In this document: positions 27,176 to 35,726 of the stretch, piece by piece | Layout: each line of letters opens with the position of its first letter | Position numbering within the stretch: the stretch's first letter is position 1 | Origin: Phycicoccus sp. CSK15P-2 | Lineage (GTDB): Bacteria; Actinomycetota; Actinomycetes; Actinomycetales; Dermatophilaceae | Reading direction: 5' to 3' | DNA length: 64,000 nt | NCBI RefSeq assembly: GCF_016888005.1 | Contig: NZ_JAFDVE010000002.1 | Coordinates: forward strand, 124,001 to 188,000 | Position numbers and translations under genes: made by a program | Notes under the pieces: generated by a model | What the model saw: only the letters and a program-made list of their open reading frames with translations | The model's database searches: none | What the model was told of the DNA's origin: nothing

Positions 27176-28465
27176 TCAGAGCAGACCCTGGCGCTTCAGC
27201 GCGAGGTAGTGGTCGGCGAGGCGGACGGGGAGCTCGTCGGGAGGAGCGTCGAGGACGTCCACCCCGACCCGCCCCAGGGCCTCTGCCGCGGCGTCGCGCA
27301 GCGACCTGGTGCGCTCGGCCGCAGCGGCGTCCCAGACCTCCGCGGAGCCGTCGCGGGACCGGCTCATGGCGTCGATCGCGGGGTCGGCGACGGACGCCAG
27401 GACCACCCGGTGGTGCGCGACGAGCGAGGGCAGTACCGGGATGAGGCCCTCCTCGACGGCGGCGGGCTCGAGCGGGCTCAGGAGGACGACGAGCGAGCGC
27501 TGGGTGCTCCGCGCGACCTCGCCGGCGAGCACGCCCCAGTCGGTCTCGACGAGCCGCGGGTCCACCGGGGCGAGCCTGCTGATGGCGTCGTGCAGCAGCG
27601 TGGCGCGGTCGGCGCCGGAGATCCGGGCACGCACGGTACGGTCGCCGGCGACCACCTGCACGCGGTCGCGGGCGTGCCCGGCGAGCGCGGTGAGGAGCAG
27701 CGCGGCGTCCATCGCCGCGTCCAGCCGGGGCGCGTCGCCCACCCGGCCGGCGCTGGTCCGGCCGGTGTCGAGGACGACGAGGATCCGGCGGTGCTGCTCG
27801 GGCTGCCAGGTGCGCACGACGAGCGCGCGGCGGCGGGCGGTCGCGCGCCAGTCGATCGAGCGGACGTCGTCGCCCTCCACGTAGTCGCGCAGGCTGTCGA
27901 ACTCGGTGCCCTGGCCCCTCGTGCGGACGGCGGCCCGGCCGTCGATCTGGCGAAGCATCGCGAGGCGGCTCGGCAGGTGCTTGCGGGCCGGGAACGGGTG
28001 CAGCACCCGCACCCGGCCGGGCACCTCGACCGACCGCTGCCGGGCCAGCAGCCGCAGCGGCCCGACGGTCCGTGCCGTGACGCGGTCGGCGAGCCGGTCG
28101 CCGCGGCGGGTGGGGGAGAGGACGGTCGTGACGCGTCGGCGCTCGCCGGGCGGCACCGTGAGCCGGTGGCTGCCCGGCCGGCTGCCGGCGGACGGCGGCC
28201 AGGCGTCCCGGACCAGACCCCGGAGGGTCCGCCGACCGGTGTTCTCGACGACGAGGTGGGTCCGTGCCGACTCCCCGAGACGCACCTGGTCGTCCCCCTC
28301 GCGGGTGATCGCCAGGGCGGTCGGGGACGCCGCGAGGAGGGCGTCGAGGGCGCACAGCACGACGACGACGCCGATCCACGCCCAGACGGTCGACTCCGCG
28401 GGCCGGAGCACCACGGGGACGACGCCGAGCAGGACCAGCGCCGCGGCGCGCGTCGTCGGGACCAT
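27176..28465 (-). CDS. DUF58 domain-containing protein
   Basis: A 429-aa protein with two N-terminal transmembrane segments (about 8-45), a beta-rich middle, and the DUF58 core. That core contains G-x-E-F-D-S-L-R-x-Y-V-x-G-D-D-x-R-x-I-D-W near 187-208 and a von Willebrand factor A-like region beginning I-L-V-V-L-D-T near 228. DUF58 proteins pair with MoxR ATPases, probably as a substrate or adaptor assembling enzyme or envelope complexes. The ATG overlaps the moxR stop by one base. Confidence 0.9.
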   Translation of the reverse strand: MVPTTRAAALVLLGVVPVVLRPAESTVWAWIGVVVVLCALDALLAASPTALAITREGDDQVRLGESARTHLVVENTGRRTLRGLVRDAWPPSAGSRPGSHRLTVPPGERRRVTTVLSPTRRGDRLADRVTARTVGPLRLLARQRSVEVPGRVRVLHPFPARKHLPSRLAMLRQIDGRAAVRTRGQGTEFDSLRDYVEGDDVRSIDWRATARRRALVVRTWQPEQHRRILVVLDTGRTSAGRVGDAPRLDAAMDAALLLTALAGHARDRVQVVAGDRTVRARISGADRATLLHDAISRLAPVDPRLVETDWGVLAGEVARSTQRSLVVLLSPLEPAAVEEGLIPVLPSLVAHHRVVLASVADPAIDAMSRSRDGSAEVWDAAAAERTRSLRDAAAEALGRVGVDVLDAPPDELPVRLADHYLALKRQGLL

Positions 28466-29490
28466 CAGCGCGGAACGGGCACCGAGGTGAGGACGCTGTG
28501 CAGGACGGAGGTGACGGACGTCCCCTCGAGCTCGGCCTCCGGCCGGAGCATCAGACGGTGCGCCAGCGTGGAGACGGCGAGGGACTTCACGTCGTCCGGC
28601 GTGACGTACCCGCGCCCACTGAGCCAGGCCCAGGCCCGGCTCGTCGCGAGCAGCGCGGTGGCGCCACGGGGCGAGACCCCGAGGGCGAGGGAGGGCGAGA
28701 CCCGGGTGGCCCGGGCGATGTCGACGATGTAGCCGAGCACCTCGGGCGCCACCTCCACGGCACGGACGGCCGCCGCGCCGGCCTCCAGGTCGGCGGCGCT
28801 CGCCACCGGCCGGATGCCCGCGGCGCCGAGGTCGCGCGGGTCGAAGCCGGAGGCGTGGCGCCGGAGCACCGAGACCTCGTCCTCGCGCTCGGGCACCGGC
28901 AGCACGACCTTGAGGAGGAAGCGGTCGAGCTGGGCCTCCGGCAGCGGGTAGGTGCCCTCGTACTCGACCGGGTTCTGGGTCGCGGCGACGAGGAACGGCG
29001 TGGTCAGGGTGTGCGGCGTTCCGTCGACGGTGACCTGCCGCTCCTCCATGGCCTCGAGCAGGGCGGACTGCGTCTTCGGGGGCGTGCGGTTGATCTCGTC
29101 GGCGAGGAGGAGGTTGGTGAAGACCGGGCCTGGCCGGAACTCGAACTCGCCGTCCTTGGCGTCGTAGACGAGCGACCCGGTGAGGTCGCCGGGCATGAGG
29201 TCGGGGGTGAACTGCACCCGCTTGGTGCCGACGTCGAGCGCCGCCGACAGGGAGCGCACGAGCAGCGTCTTGGCGACTCCCGGCACCCCCTCGAGGAGGA
29301 TGTGGCCGCGGCAGAGCAGGGCGACGAGCAGGCCGGCGACCGCGGCGTCCTGCCCGACGACGGCCTTGCCGACCTCCTCCCGGACCCGGACGAGCGCGGC
29401 GCGGGCGTCGGCGGCCTGGGGCGCGGGGGCCTGCGGCTCGGCGGCCTGGGGCTCGGCGGCCTCGGGCGCGGGGGTGCTGGGTTCGCTCAT
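28465..29490 (-). CDS. MoxR-family AAA ATPase
   Basis: A 341-aa AAA+ chaperone-like ATPase. After a low-complexity Pro/Ala/Glu N-terminus (1-28) come Walker A G-V-P-G-V-A-K-T near 68-75, Walker B L-L-L-A-D-E-I-N-R near 128-136, sensor 1 A-T-Q-N-P near 169-173, and the A-Q-L-D-R-F arginine-finger block near 186. MoxR proteins mature metal- or VWA-domain proteins. Here it lies between DUF4350 and DUF58 genes with short overlaps on both sides (4 nt and 1 nt). The 5' extension to 30261 is a shadow frame of DUF4350. Confidence 0.93.
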   Translation of the reverse strand: MSEPSTPAPEAAEPQAAEPQAPAPQAADARAALVRVREEVGKAVVGQDAAVAGLLVALLCRGHILLEGVPGVAKTLLVRSLSAALDVGTKRVQFTPDLMPGDLTGSLVYDAKDGEFEFRPGPVFTNLLLADEINRTPPKTQSALLEAMEERQVTVDGTPHTLTTPFLVAATQNPVEYEGTYPLPEAQLDRFLLKVVLPVPEREDEVSVLRRHASGFDPRDLGAAGIRPVASAADLEAGAAAVRAVEVAPEVLGYIVDIARATRVSPSLALGVSPRGATALLATSRAWAWLSGRGYVTPDDVKSLAVSTLAHRLMLRPEAELEGTSVTSVLHSVLTSVPVPR

Positions 29491-30740
29491 GGGGTGCTGA
29501 CCTTCTCCTCGAGGCTGGTGAGCTGTTGGGCGAGGGTGACGAGGGCGGCCTCGTCGGCGGGGGCGGCCCCGCGGAGCAGGAGGTCGACCGCGGCGGCGTC
29601 CAGACCGGTGGCGGCGGCTGCCGCTCGCGCGACGTCGTCGGTCGGTGCGCCCCGGGTCAGCCCGAGGCGGGTCGCCAGGCGGGTGGCCGTGGCGCGGCGG
29701 AGGACGGCGGCCGCGCGGGACCGGTCGGCGGCGCTGCGGTACATCCGGGCGCGGTCCTCGGTGGTCTCCGTGGCCCGGACGACGACCGGCAGCGGCTCCG
29801 GGACGAGCCGGCCGAGCCGGCGCCCACGGGCCACCGCGAAGACGACGAATGCCAGCGAGACGACGACCGCGGCCGTGGTGGTCCACGCCGGCCAGACGGC
29901 CTCGGCCTCCTCGCCCGTGGGCGGGTTCTCGGTGACGTCGGCGGCGGTCGGGTGGTACCAGACGAGGTGCGGCGAGGCGCCGAGGAGCCGGACGACGAGG
30001 CCGGCGTGCTCGGACTCGACGACGAAGCGGTTCGTGGCGGCGTCGGGGAAGCCGACGACGGTGACGGGTGCGTGGGTGCTGCCGGCCGGGAGGTCGACCA
30101 CGGCGTAGCCGCTGGGTGGGCGCTCGGACTGGGGGACGTCGTCGGGGACCTCGAGGGGGTAGCAGCCGGTGGCGCCCTGGGGCAGGGACGGGCCGTCGGC
30201 CACGATGCTCCACGTCACGCGGCTCACCCGGTCGTCGGGGCGCACCCAGGGGAGCGAGCAACGGGGGATGTCGGCGTCGACGGGTGCGTAGGTGATGCCC
30301 AGCCCGAGCCCGAGGTCGCCGAGCACGTCCGGTGCGCCGTCGAGGAAGACGACACGGTCCGCGTCGCGGGTCCGCTCCAGCATTCGCCGGGCGGCCGCGG
30401 TGGTCAGCATCTCGGTGTTGCCCACGACGACGGTGCTCCCGGGCCGGTCACCGCCGGCGTCGAGCACCTCTCCCGCCGTCTCGGCGACGTCGACGTCGAT
30501 GCCGCGGTCGCGGAGCACCTCGACGAGCGCCCCCGTGCCGCGCTGGCCCGTGCCGTCGGGGTGCAGGTAGTCCTGCGGCGCGGGCGACCCCGCGACGAGG
30601 GCCAGCACGATGCCGCCGAGGACGAGGAGGACGACCCACCCGACGACCCCCCGGACGCGGCGGAGCGTCGGGTCGGTGTGCGCGGCGGGCCGGACCCCCT
30701 CGGTCGCCGACGATCCGGCCGGGGTCGCGGTCGTCGTCAT
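29487..30740 (-). CDS. DUF4350 domain-containing membrane protein
   Basis: A 417-aa protein with a transmembrane helix near 32-52 and a second near 285-305. The DUF4350 extracytoplasmic domain (about 55-270, with the G-T-G-A-L-x-x-x-L-x-x-R-G-I-D-V block) lies between them, and a cytosolic helical tail follows. The family is an uncharacterised, GATase1-like fold found in MoxR operons. It overlaps both neighbours by 4 nt, making it a tightly coupled operon member. Confidence 0.87.
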   Translation of the reverse strand: MTTTATPAGSSATEGVRPAAHTDPTLRRVRGVVGWVVLLVLGGIVLALVAGSPAPQDYLHPDGTGQRGTGALVEVLRDRGIDVDVAETAGEVLDAGGDRPGSTVVVGNTEMLTTAAARRMLERTRDADRVVFLDGAPDVLGDLGLGLGITYAPVDADIPRCSLPWVRPDDRVSRVTWSIVADGPSLPQGATGCYPLEVPDDVPQSERPPSGYAVVDLPAGSTHAPVTVVGFPDAATNRFVVESEHAGLVVRLLGASPHLVWYHPTAADVTENPPTGEEAEAVWPAWTTTAAVVVSLAFVVFAVARGRRLGRLVPEPLPVVVRATETTEDRARMYRSAADRSRAAAVLRRATATRLATRLGLTRGAPTDDVARAAAAATGLDAAAVDLLLRGAAPADEAALVTLAQQLTSLEEKVSTP

Positions 30741-31384
30741 CCGACGGTCTCCACGACGGCGGGGGCACGCCGTGGCCCGGCCGTGCCGAGGCGGTCGTCG
30801 AGGCCGAGGAGCTCGCGGGCCTGCTCCTCGGTGGCTCGGCGGTCCCCGTAGCGGACGGCGTCGAAGGCGTCGGCCGCGGCCAGGAGGGCGGGCTGCTCGT
30901 CGGGGAACGGGGCGGTGAGCGCCACCGCGACCTCGTGGGCGGTCCGTCCCGGGGCGTCGTCGAGGACGACCCGCTCGACGGCACGCCGGGCGACGGCCCG
31001 CAGCCCGTCGAGGACCGCGGTGTCCCAGTCGCCGGCGGCGAGGGCGTCCCGGGCCTGCCGGCGGAGGGTGTCGGCCGGGACGTCCGGCACGTCGAGCTCA
31101 CCCGACCGGTCGCCCGGTCCGGTGCGGCCGACCTCGCGGCGGAGCACCACGGCCAGGACGGCGGCGACGGCCGCGAGCACCAGACCGATGGCGATCGGCA
31201 GCACCACGGACGGCAGCTCGCCGGACGGGCCGCTCTCGAGGAGCTGCTGTAGCCACTCACGGAGCCGGTCGAGCAGGCCCGGTTGGGACTGGTACCGGCC
31301 ACTCGTGAGCTCGTCGGCGAGCCAGCGGCGGGCGTCGTCCGAGGACGGGTCGAGCGGGGCGTCGAGCGGCGCGGCGAGAGGCAT
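30737..31384 (-). CDS. DUF4129 domain-containing protein
   Basis: A 215-aa protein with one transmembrane helix (about 66-86), an N-terminal A-R-R-W-L-A-D-E-L segment and the C-terminal DUF4129 domain (R-x-x-V-R-R-A-V-E-R-V, then T-A-H-E-V-A, and A-F-D-A-V-R-Y-G-D-R). DUF4129 resembles transglutaminase-associated C-terminal domains and co-occurs with MoxR/DUF58. I use the ATG at 31384; a GTG at 31417 (11 codons longer) would overlap the preceding gene. It overlaps DUF4350 by 4 nt. Confidence 0.85.
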   Translation of the reverse strand: MPLAAPLDAPLDPSSDDARRWLADELTSGRYQSQPGLLDRLREWLQQLLESGPSGELPSVVLPIAIGLVLAAVAAVLAVVLRREVGRTGPGDRSGELDVPDVPADTLRRQARDALAAGDWDTAVLDGLRAVARRAVERVVLDDAPGRTAHEVAVALTAPFPDEQPALLAAADAFDAVRYGDRRATEEQARELLGLDDRLGTAGPRRAPAVVETVG

Positions 31385-31395
31385 GGGAGCGGCGG

Positions 31396-32571
31396 TCAGG
31401 ACGTCGTGACCGGCCACGGCGGTGGCGCGGCGCCCTGGGCGGTCTGGACGAGCTGGACGTCCAGGCCCTCGGAGCGGATCCGCCCGTCGACGTACAGGAG
31501 AGCGTCGATGCCGGCGCTGAACGGGGTGGTGAGCGCGCCGGTGATGAGCGCGGCGATGCCGGCGGTCACGGTCTGGAGCACGAAGAAGTTCCCGCCCGAG
31601 GGGTCGTCGGCGACCGTCACCATCATCACCATCATGAGCGCGAACGAGATGGGCATCGTGATGACCGACCCGGCCACGCCGACGATGATCCCGGTGAGCA
31701 GCCGGATGCCGAGGACCCGCCAGAAGGGGCCTTTCAGGGGGCTGCCCACGAGGTGCATCGACCGGCGGAGGGCGTGGACGACGCCGACGCGCTCGAGGAC
31801 GATGGCGGGCGTGGCGAACGCCCAGGCCGTGGAGAGGTAGCCGAGCACGAGGAACGCGACGAGCGCGGCGCCGAGGATGAGCAGGGCGGCCAGGGCGATG
31901 CTGCCGTCGTCCGACGCGCCGACGGCGATCACGAACGCGAGGGGGAGGCCGACGAGACCGCCGAGGACGACGACCCCGGCCAGCATGCTGACGAGGACGG
32001 CGCCGACGAGGGCCGGGACGCGGCTCCGCGTGGCACGCCACGTCCCGCCCATCCCGACCTTGCGTCCGAGCACCGCCTGGCCGACGACCTGCGCGAGGAA
32101 GCCCGCGAGGAGGATCGCCGACAGGAGCTGCCCGATGTACGGCAGGTACATCCCGACGATGCCGAGGCCGAAACCGTCCGGGAAGGTGTCCGACGCGCCG
32201 CTCGACCCGGTCTCGAGCATGGTGATCTCGCTCTGCGAGGCGAGCCAGGTGCCGAGCGCGGTCGTGGGCAGGAGGAACGCGAAGGAGGTGAGGGTGGCGA
32301 GCCCGATCGTGGCGCCGGGGTTGCCGCGGACCGCCTTGAGGACGGCACCGTAGAGGTCGCCGAGGGCGAGCGGCCGCAGCGGGATGATGCCGGGACGGAC
32401 GTCCATCCGCGCGTAGGGCGCGGCCGTGGGCGCCCCGGGCGGGGGCGGCAGGTGGCCCGCAGGTGCCGGGCCGGGGCCGGCTCCGGGTGGAGGGGGCGGC
32501 GCGTACGGTGCCGGGGGCGCAGGGGGCTGCGCCACTCCGGACCCCGGGGCCACCCAGGGCTGGTCGCTCAT
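31396..32571 (-). CDS. Multi-pass membrane protein (glycerophosphodiester phosphodiesterase membrane-domain-like)
   Basis: A 391-aa protein. It has a Pro/Gly/Ala-rich cytosolic N-terminus (1-55), then I-P-L-R-P-L-x-L-G-D-L-Y-x-x-x-L-x-x-x-R-G-N-P near 65-87 and about six hydrophobic segments. This arrangement is seen in actinobacterial proteins annotated as glycerophosphoryl diester phosphodiesterase membrane domain; no catalytic domain is present. First gene of the DUF4129-DUF4350-MoxR-DUF58 operon. AAGGGGG 9 nt upstream of the ATG gives a leadered start, unlike most promoters here. Confidence 0.75.
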   Translation of the reverse strand: MSDQPWVAPGSGVAQPPAPPAPYAPPPPPGAGPGPAPAGHLPPPPGAPTAAPYARMDVRPGIIPLRPLALGDLYGAVLKAVRGNPGATIGLATLTSFAFLLPTTALGTWLASQSEITMLETGSSGASDTFPDGFGLGIVGMYLPYIGQLLSAILLAGFLAQVVGQAVLGRKVGMGGTWRATRSRVPALVGAVLVSMLAGVVVLGGLVGLPLAFVIAVGASDDGSIALAALLILGAALVAFLVLGYLSTAWAFATPAIVLERVGVVHALRRSMHLVGSPLKGPFWRVLGIRLLTGIIVGVAGSVITMPISFALMMVMMVTVADDPSGGNFFVLQTVTAGIAALITGALTTPFSAGIDALLYVDGRIRSEGLDVQLVQTAQGAAPPPWPVTTS

Positions 32572-32600
32572 CGGTCGGTCCCCCTTGTCGGCACGGCGAC

Positions 32601-32606
32601 ACCCTA
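32601..32606 (-). promoter_or_regulatory. -10 box for the membrane-protein/MoxR operon
   Basis: TAGGGT on the minus strand lies 29 nt before the ATG at 32571, giving a ~20-nt leader containing AAGGGGG. It overlaps the end of the preceding kinase gene. Confidence 0.4.
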
Positions 32607-33242
32607 ACCGAGGAGCACCCCCTCGATGGCCGAGGGGCGGGAAACCGAGGCACCCAGGGCGGTCTGCCGGGCGACGGTTCCGGGCTGGTCGCGCATGAGC
32701 CGCCAGCCGCGCCGGACGAGGACGGCAGGGGGCTTGCGGCGTTCGCGCAGGTCCCGGACCAGCCGTCGCACGAAGACGACCGCCGGGTGGTGGTGGACGC
32801 ACCAGGCGCTGTGCAGCATCCCTTCGGCCTCGAGCATGCGGACGACCTCGGCGGCGAAGATCCCCTCGGCGAGGACGAGGTCGTCCGGCCGGGCGGTCAG
32901 CGTCCGGGTGTCGACGGCACGGCTCTGCGCGATGTCGTAGACCGGCGTCACGCACTCGCCGGAGTCGAGGAGGTGCCGGAGGGCGTCCATGGCGCGGTCG
33001 GCGTCCCAGCTGCCCGGGTGGTCCCAGTCGACGATGCCGAGGTCGGGATGCCGGGGGGCGGCGGGGTCGTCCTCGTCGCGGTAGAAGTCGTCGAGCCGGA
33101 ACACCGGCCAGCCGCGGGCGGCGTGGAGGCGCTCGGCGAGCCGGGACTTGCCGGCCCCGCTCGGGCCGGCGAGGACGACGACCCGCCGACGGCTCTGCGG
33201 AGGGGTGGCGGCAGCCTCGGACCCGGTCGCCTGCTCACCCAC
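32604..33242 (-). CDS. Uridine kinase-like P-loop kinase
   Basis: A 212-aa P-loop kinase. Walker A is A-G-P-S-G-A-G-K-S near residues 26-34. R-L-D-D-F-Y-R-D near 49-56, D-W-D-H-P near 73-77 and A-E-G-I-F-A near 121-126 match the uridine/cytidine kinase or phosphoribulokinase-like pattern. ATP-dependent uridine phosphorylation fits the nucleoside-catabolism genes next door, but activity on another small alcohol cannot be excluded. The GTG at 33242 has a TAGACT box 8 nt upstream. Confidence 0.8.
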   Translation of the reverse strand: MGEQATGSEAAATPPQSRRRVVVLAGPSGAGKSRLAERLHAARGWPVFRLDDFYRDEDDPAAPRHPDLGIVDWDHPGSWDADRAMDALRHLLDSGECVTPVYDIAQSRAVDTRTLTARPDDLVLAEGIFAAEVVRMLEAEGMLHSAWCVHHHPAVVFVRRLVRDLRERRKPPAVLVRRGWRLMRDQPGTVARQTALGASVSRPSAIEGVLLG

Positions 33243-33250
33243 GGACCGGC

Positions 33251-33256
33251 AGTCTA
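33251..33256 (-). promoter_or_regulatory. -10 box for the uridine kinase-like gene
   Basis: TAGACT on the minus strand ends 8 nt before the GTG start. Confidence 0.42.
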
Positions 33257-33281
33257 GGCACCGCTGACCGCACGTCGCCGG

Positions 33282-33326
33282 ACGTGGGTGAAGAACGTGC
33301 AGCAGGTAGCCACCCCTCACCCACGT
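33282..33326. repeat. Inverted repeat between udk-like and short ALDH genes
   Basis: Ten-bp perfect arms (33282-33291 / 33317-33326) with a 25-nt loop. The sequence ACGTGGGTGAA and its complement TCACCCACGTTCG recur in the longer hairpin at 27087-27138, so these may be related dispersed elements or terminators. Confidence 0.45.
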
Positions 33327-33343
33327 TCGGGGTCGGCGAGGGG

Positions 33344-34252
33344 TCAGCGGCCCTTGGGGTGCCAGACGGTCTTCGTCTCGAGGAAGGCCGACAGGCGTGA
33401 CAGGTCGGGGACCGGCTCGAAGTCGGGCTCGACCGCCGTCACCCCGGTGCCACCCGGCCGGAGCACCCGCTTGAGGTTCTCGGCGGCGGCGAGCTCGAGC
33501 TCGCCCCAGTCGACACCGTCGGCGTCCGCGGCCCCGGTGAGGTCGATGGCGCCCACGTCCCGGTGCGAGGCCAGCCACGGCGCGATCTCGGCGGTGCGGC
33601 CGGTCACGATGTTGACGACCCCACCGGGGACGTCGGACGTCGCGAGGCACTCGGCGAGGTCGACGGCCGGTAGCGGCCGCTCCTCGGACGCCAGCACGAC
33701 GCACGTGTTGCCGGACACGACGACCGGCGCCACGACCGACACGAGACCGAGGAGCGACGAGGCCTGCGGCGCGAGGACGGCCACCACCCCCGTCGGCTCC
33801 GGCGCGGAGATGTCGAAGTACGGCCCGGCGACCGGGTTGAGCCCGCCGAGCACCTGCGGGTACTTGTCGGACCAGCCCGCGTACCAGACCCAGCGGTCGA
33901 CGGCGGCGGACACGACGGCCTCGGCCCGGGCGGCCGTGAGGCCCTCGGCGTCGCGCACGTCCTGCACGAGCTGCGCTCGACGACCCTCCATGACCTCCGC
34001 CACGCGGTAGAGGACCTGGCCGCGGTTGTACGCGGTGGCCCCGGCCCAGCCCGGCTGGGCCTTGCGGGCGGCGACGACGGCGTCCCGGGCGTCCTTGCGC
34101 GAGCCCAGCGCGGCGTTGGCGAGGAAGCGGGGGGTCGTCCGGCGGCCGGTCGGGGCCGCCATCACCTCGTAGGAGCGGCCGCTTTCGGAGCGGGGGAACT
34201 TCCCGCCGATGTACAGCTTGTACGTCTTGCGGACGTCGACCCGCGCGCTCAC
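33344..34252 (-). CDS. Truncated aldehyde dehydrogenase-family protein lacking the catalytic Cys
   Basis: A 302-aa protein aligning with the N-terminal NAD-binding part of aldehyde dehydrogenases (K-L-Y-I-G-G-K-F-P-R-S-E near 12-23; P-G-G-V-V-N-I-V-T-G near 209-218). It ends before the catalytic-Cys domain. The usual P-W-N-F-P is replaced by A-P-Q-A-S, and no E-L-G-G-K or G-x-x-C motif exists, so it cannot be an active dehydrogenase. The open frame and 4-nt coupling to a full-length ALDH argue for a maintained pseudoenzyme or regulatory subunit rather than a decaying gene. Its function is unknown. Confidence 0.82.
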   Translation of the reverse strand: MSARVDVRKTYKLYIGGKFPRSESGRSYEVMAAPTGRRTTPRFLANAALGSRKDARDAVVAARKAQPGWAGATAYNRGQVLYRVAEVMEGRRAQLVQDVRDAEGLTAARAEAVVSAAVDRWVWYAGWSDKYPQVLGGLNPVAGPYFDISAPEPTGVVAVLAPQASSLLGLVSVVAPVVVSGNTCVVLASEERPLPAVDLAECLATSDVPGGVVNIVTGRTAEIAPWLASHRDVGAIDLTGAADADGVDWGELELAAAENLKRVLRPGGTGVTAVEPDFEPVPDLSRLSAFLETKTVWHPKGR

Positions 34253-35697
34253 TGCCCGTCCCCCGTCTGCACGTACGCCTCGAGCCCGTGCCGCCCGCCC
34301 TCACGGCCGTAGCCCGACTCCTTGTAGCCGCCGAACGGCGAGGTCGGGTCGAACTTGTTGAACGTGTTCGCCCAGACCACCCCGGCGCGCAGCTGGTCGG
34401 CCATCCACAGGATGCGGCTGCCCTTCTCGGTCCAGATGCCGGCGGACAGCCCGTACGGCGTGTTGTTCGCCTTCGCGACGGCCTCCCCGGGGGTGCGGAA
34501 GGTGAGCACCGACACGACCGGCCCGAAGATCTCCTCCTGGGCGATCCGGTGGGTCTGCGCGACGTCGCTGAAGACGGTCGGGCGGAACCAGAAGCCCTTG
34601 CGCGGCAGCTCGCACCCGGAGTCCCAGCGCTGGGCGCCCTCGGCCTCGCCGGCGGCCGCGAGCTCGGTGATCCGCTCGAGCTGGGCCTTGCTGTTGATGG
34701 CACCGACGTCGGTGTTCTTGTCCATCGGGTCGCCGACCCGCAGGGTGCCGAGCCGCCGCTTGAGCCGCCGGAGCACCTCGTCGGCGACGTTCTCCTGGAC
34801 GAGCAGCCGGCTGCCCGCGCAGCACACGTGGCCCTGGTTGAAGAAGATGCCGGTGACGATGCCCTCGACGGCCTGGTCGATCGCCGCGTCGTCGAAGACG
34901 ATGTTCGCGCCCTTGCCCCCGAGCTCGAGCGTGGCCTTCTTGCGGGTGCCGGCGATCGAGCGGGCGATCATCTTGCCGACGCCGGTGGAGCCGGTGAAGG
35001 CGAGCTTGTCGATGCCCGGGTGGTCGACGATCGCCTGGCCGGTCGCGCCGGCACCGGTCACGATGTTGACGACCCCGGGCGGAAGGTCGGCCTGGCGGCA
35101 GATCTCCGCGAACGCCAGCGCCGTGAGCGGGGTCGTCTCGGCGGGCTTGAGGACGACCGTGTTGCCGGTGGCGAGGGCCGGGGCGACCTTCCACGCGAGC
35201 ATGAGGAGCGGGAAGTTCCACGGGATGACCTGCCCGACGACCCCGATGCCGCGCGGGTTCGGACCGAGCGCGGCGTACTCGAGCTTGTCGGCCCAGCCCG
35301 CGTGGTAGAAGAAGTGCGCCGCGACGAGAGGGACGTCGACGTCGCGGCTCTCCTTGATCGGCTTGCCGTTGTCGAGCGTCTCGAGGACGGCGAGCTCGCG
35401 GGAGCGCTCCTGGATGATCCGCGCGATGCGGTAGAGGTATTTGCCGCGGTCGGCGCCGCTCATCCGGGACCAGATGCGGGTGTAGGCGGTGCGGGCCGCG
35501 CGGACGGCGGCGTCGACGTCGTCGGCGGTGGCCTCGGAGACCTCGGAGAGGACCTCCTCGGTGGCCGGGTTGACCGTCTTGAACGGCGTGCCGCCGGTGG
35601 CCTCGACGAGCTCGCCGCCGATGAACAGCCCGTGGCTGCTCGCGATGTCGACGACGGCCCGGGACTCGGGAGACGGTGCGTACTCGAAGGTGGGCAT
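34249..35697 (-). CDS. NAD-dependent aldehyde dehydrogenase
   Basis: A 482-aa full-length aldehyde dehydrogenase. Visible motifs are I-P-W-N-F-P near 158-163, T-L-E-L-G-G-K-G near 255-262 with the general-base Glu, and F-F-N-Q-G-H-V-C-C-A-G-S near 288-299 with the catalytic Cys. G-P-V-V-S-V-L and F-G-G-Y-K-E-S-G-Y-G-R-E follow. Lying between deoC and a pseudo-ALDH, it most likely oxidises the acetaldehyde released by deoxyribose-phosphate aldolase (inference). AAGGA about 9 nt upstream supports the ATG. Confidence 0.92.
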   Translation of the reverse strand: MPTFEYAPSPESRAVVDIASSHGLFIGGELVEATGGTPFKTVNPATEEVLSEVSEATADDVDAAVRAARTAYTRIWSRMSGADRGKYLYRIARIIQERSRELAVLETLDNGKPIKESRDVDVPLVAAHFFYHAGWADKLEYAALGPNPRGIGVVGQVIPWNFPLLMLAWKVAPALATGNTVVLKPAETTPLTALAFAEICRQADLPPGVVNIVTGAGATGQAIVDHPGIDKLAFTGSTGVGKMIARSIAGTRKKATLELGGKGANIVFDDAAIDQAVEGIVTGIFFNQGHVCCAGSRLLVQENVADEVLRRLKRRLGTLRVGDPMDKNTDVGAINSKAQLERITELAAAGEAEGAQRWDSGCELPRKGFWFRPTVFSDVAQTHRIAQEEIFGPVVSVLTFRTPGEAVAKANNTPYGLSAGIWTEKGSRILWMADQLRAGVVWANTFNKFDPTSPFGGYKESGYGREGGRHGLEAYVQTGDGQ

Positions 35698-35726
35698 GCG
35701 CTGCTGTCCTTGGTCTGCAGGGGTGG

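Noticed and set aside
25941-28379. 812-aa leftward frame across the SpoIIM-like and DUF58 region
   Set aside because: It is antisense to a clear membrane-protein gene, has extreme Arg/Pro composition and runs through a convergent hairpin.
26096-28732. 878-aa rightward frame
   Set aside because: Another reading frame of the SpoIIM-like gene continuing antisense to DUF58; low-complexity composition and no domain.
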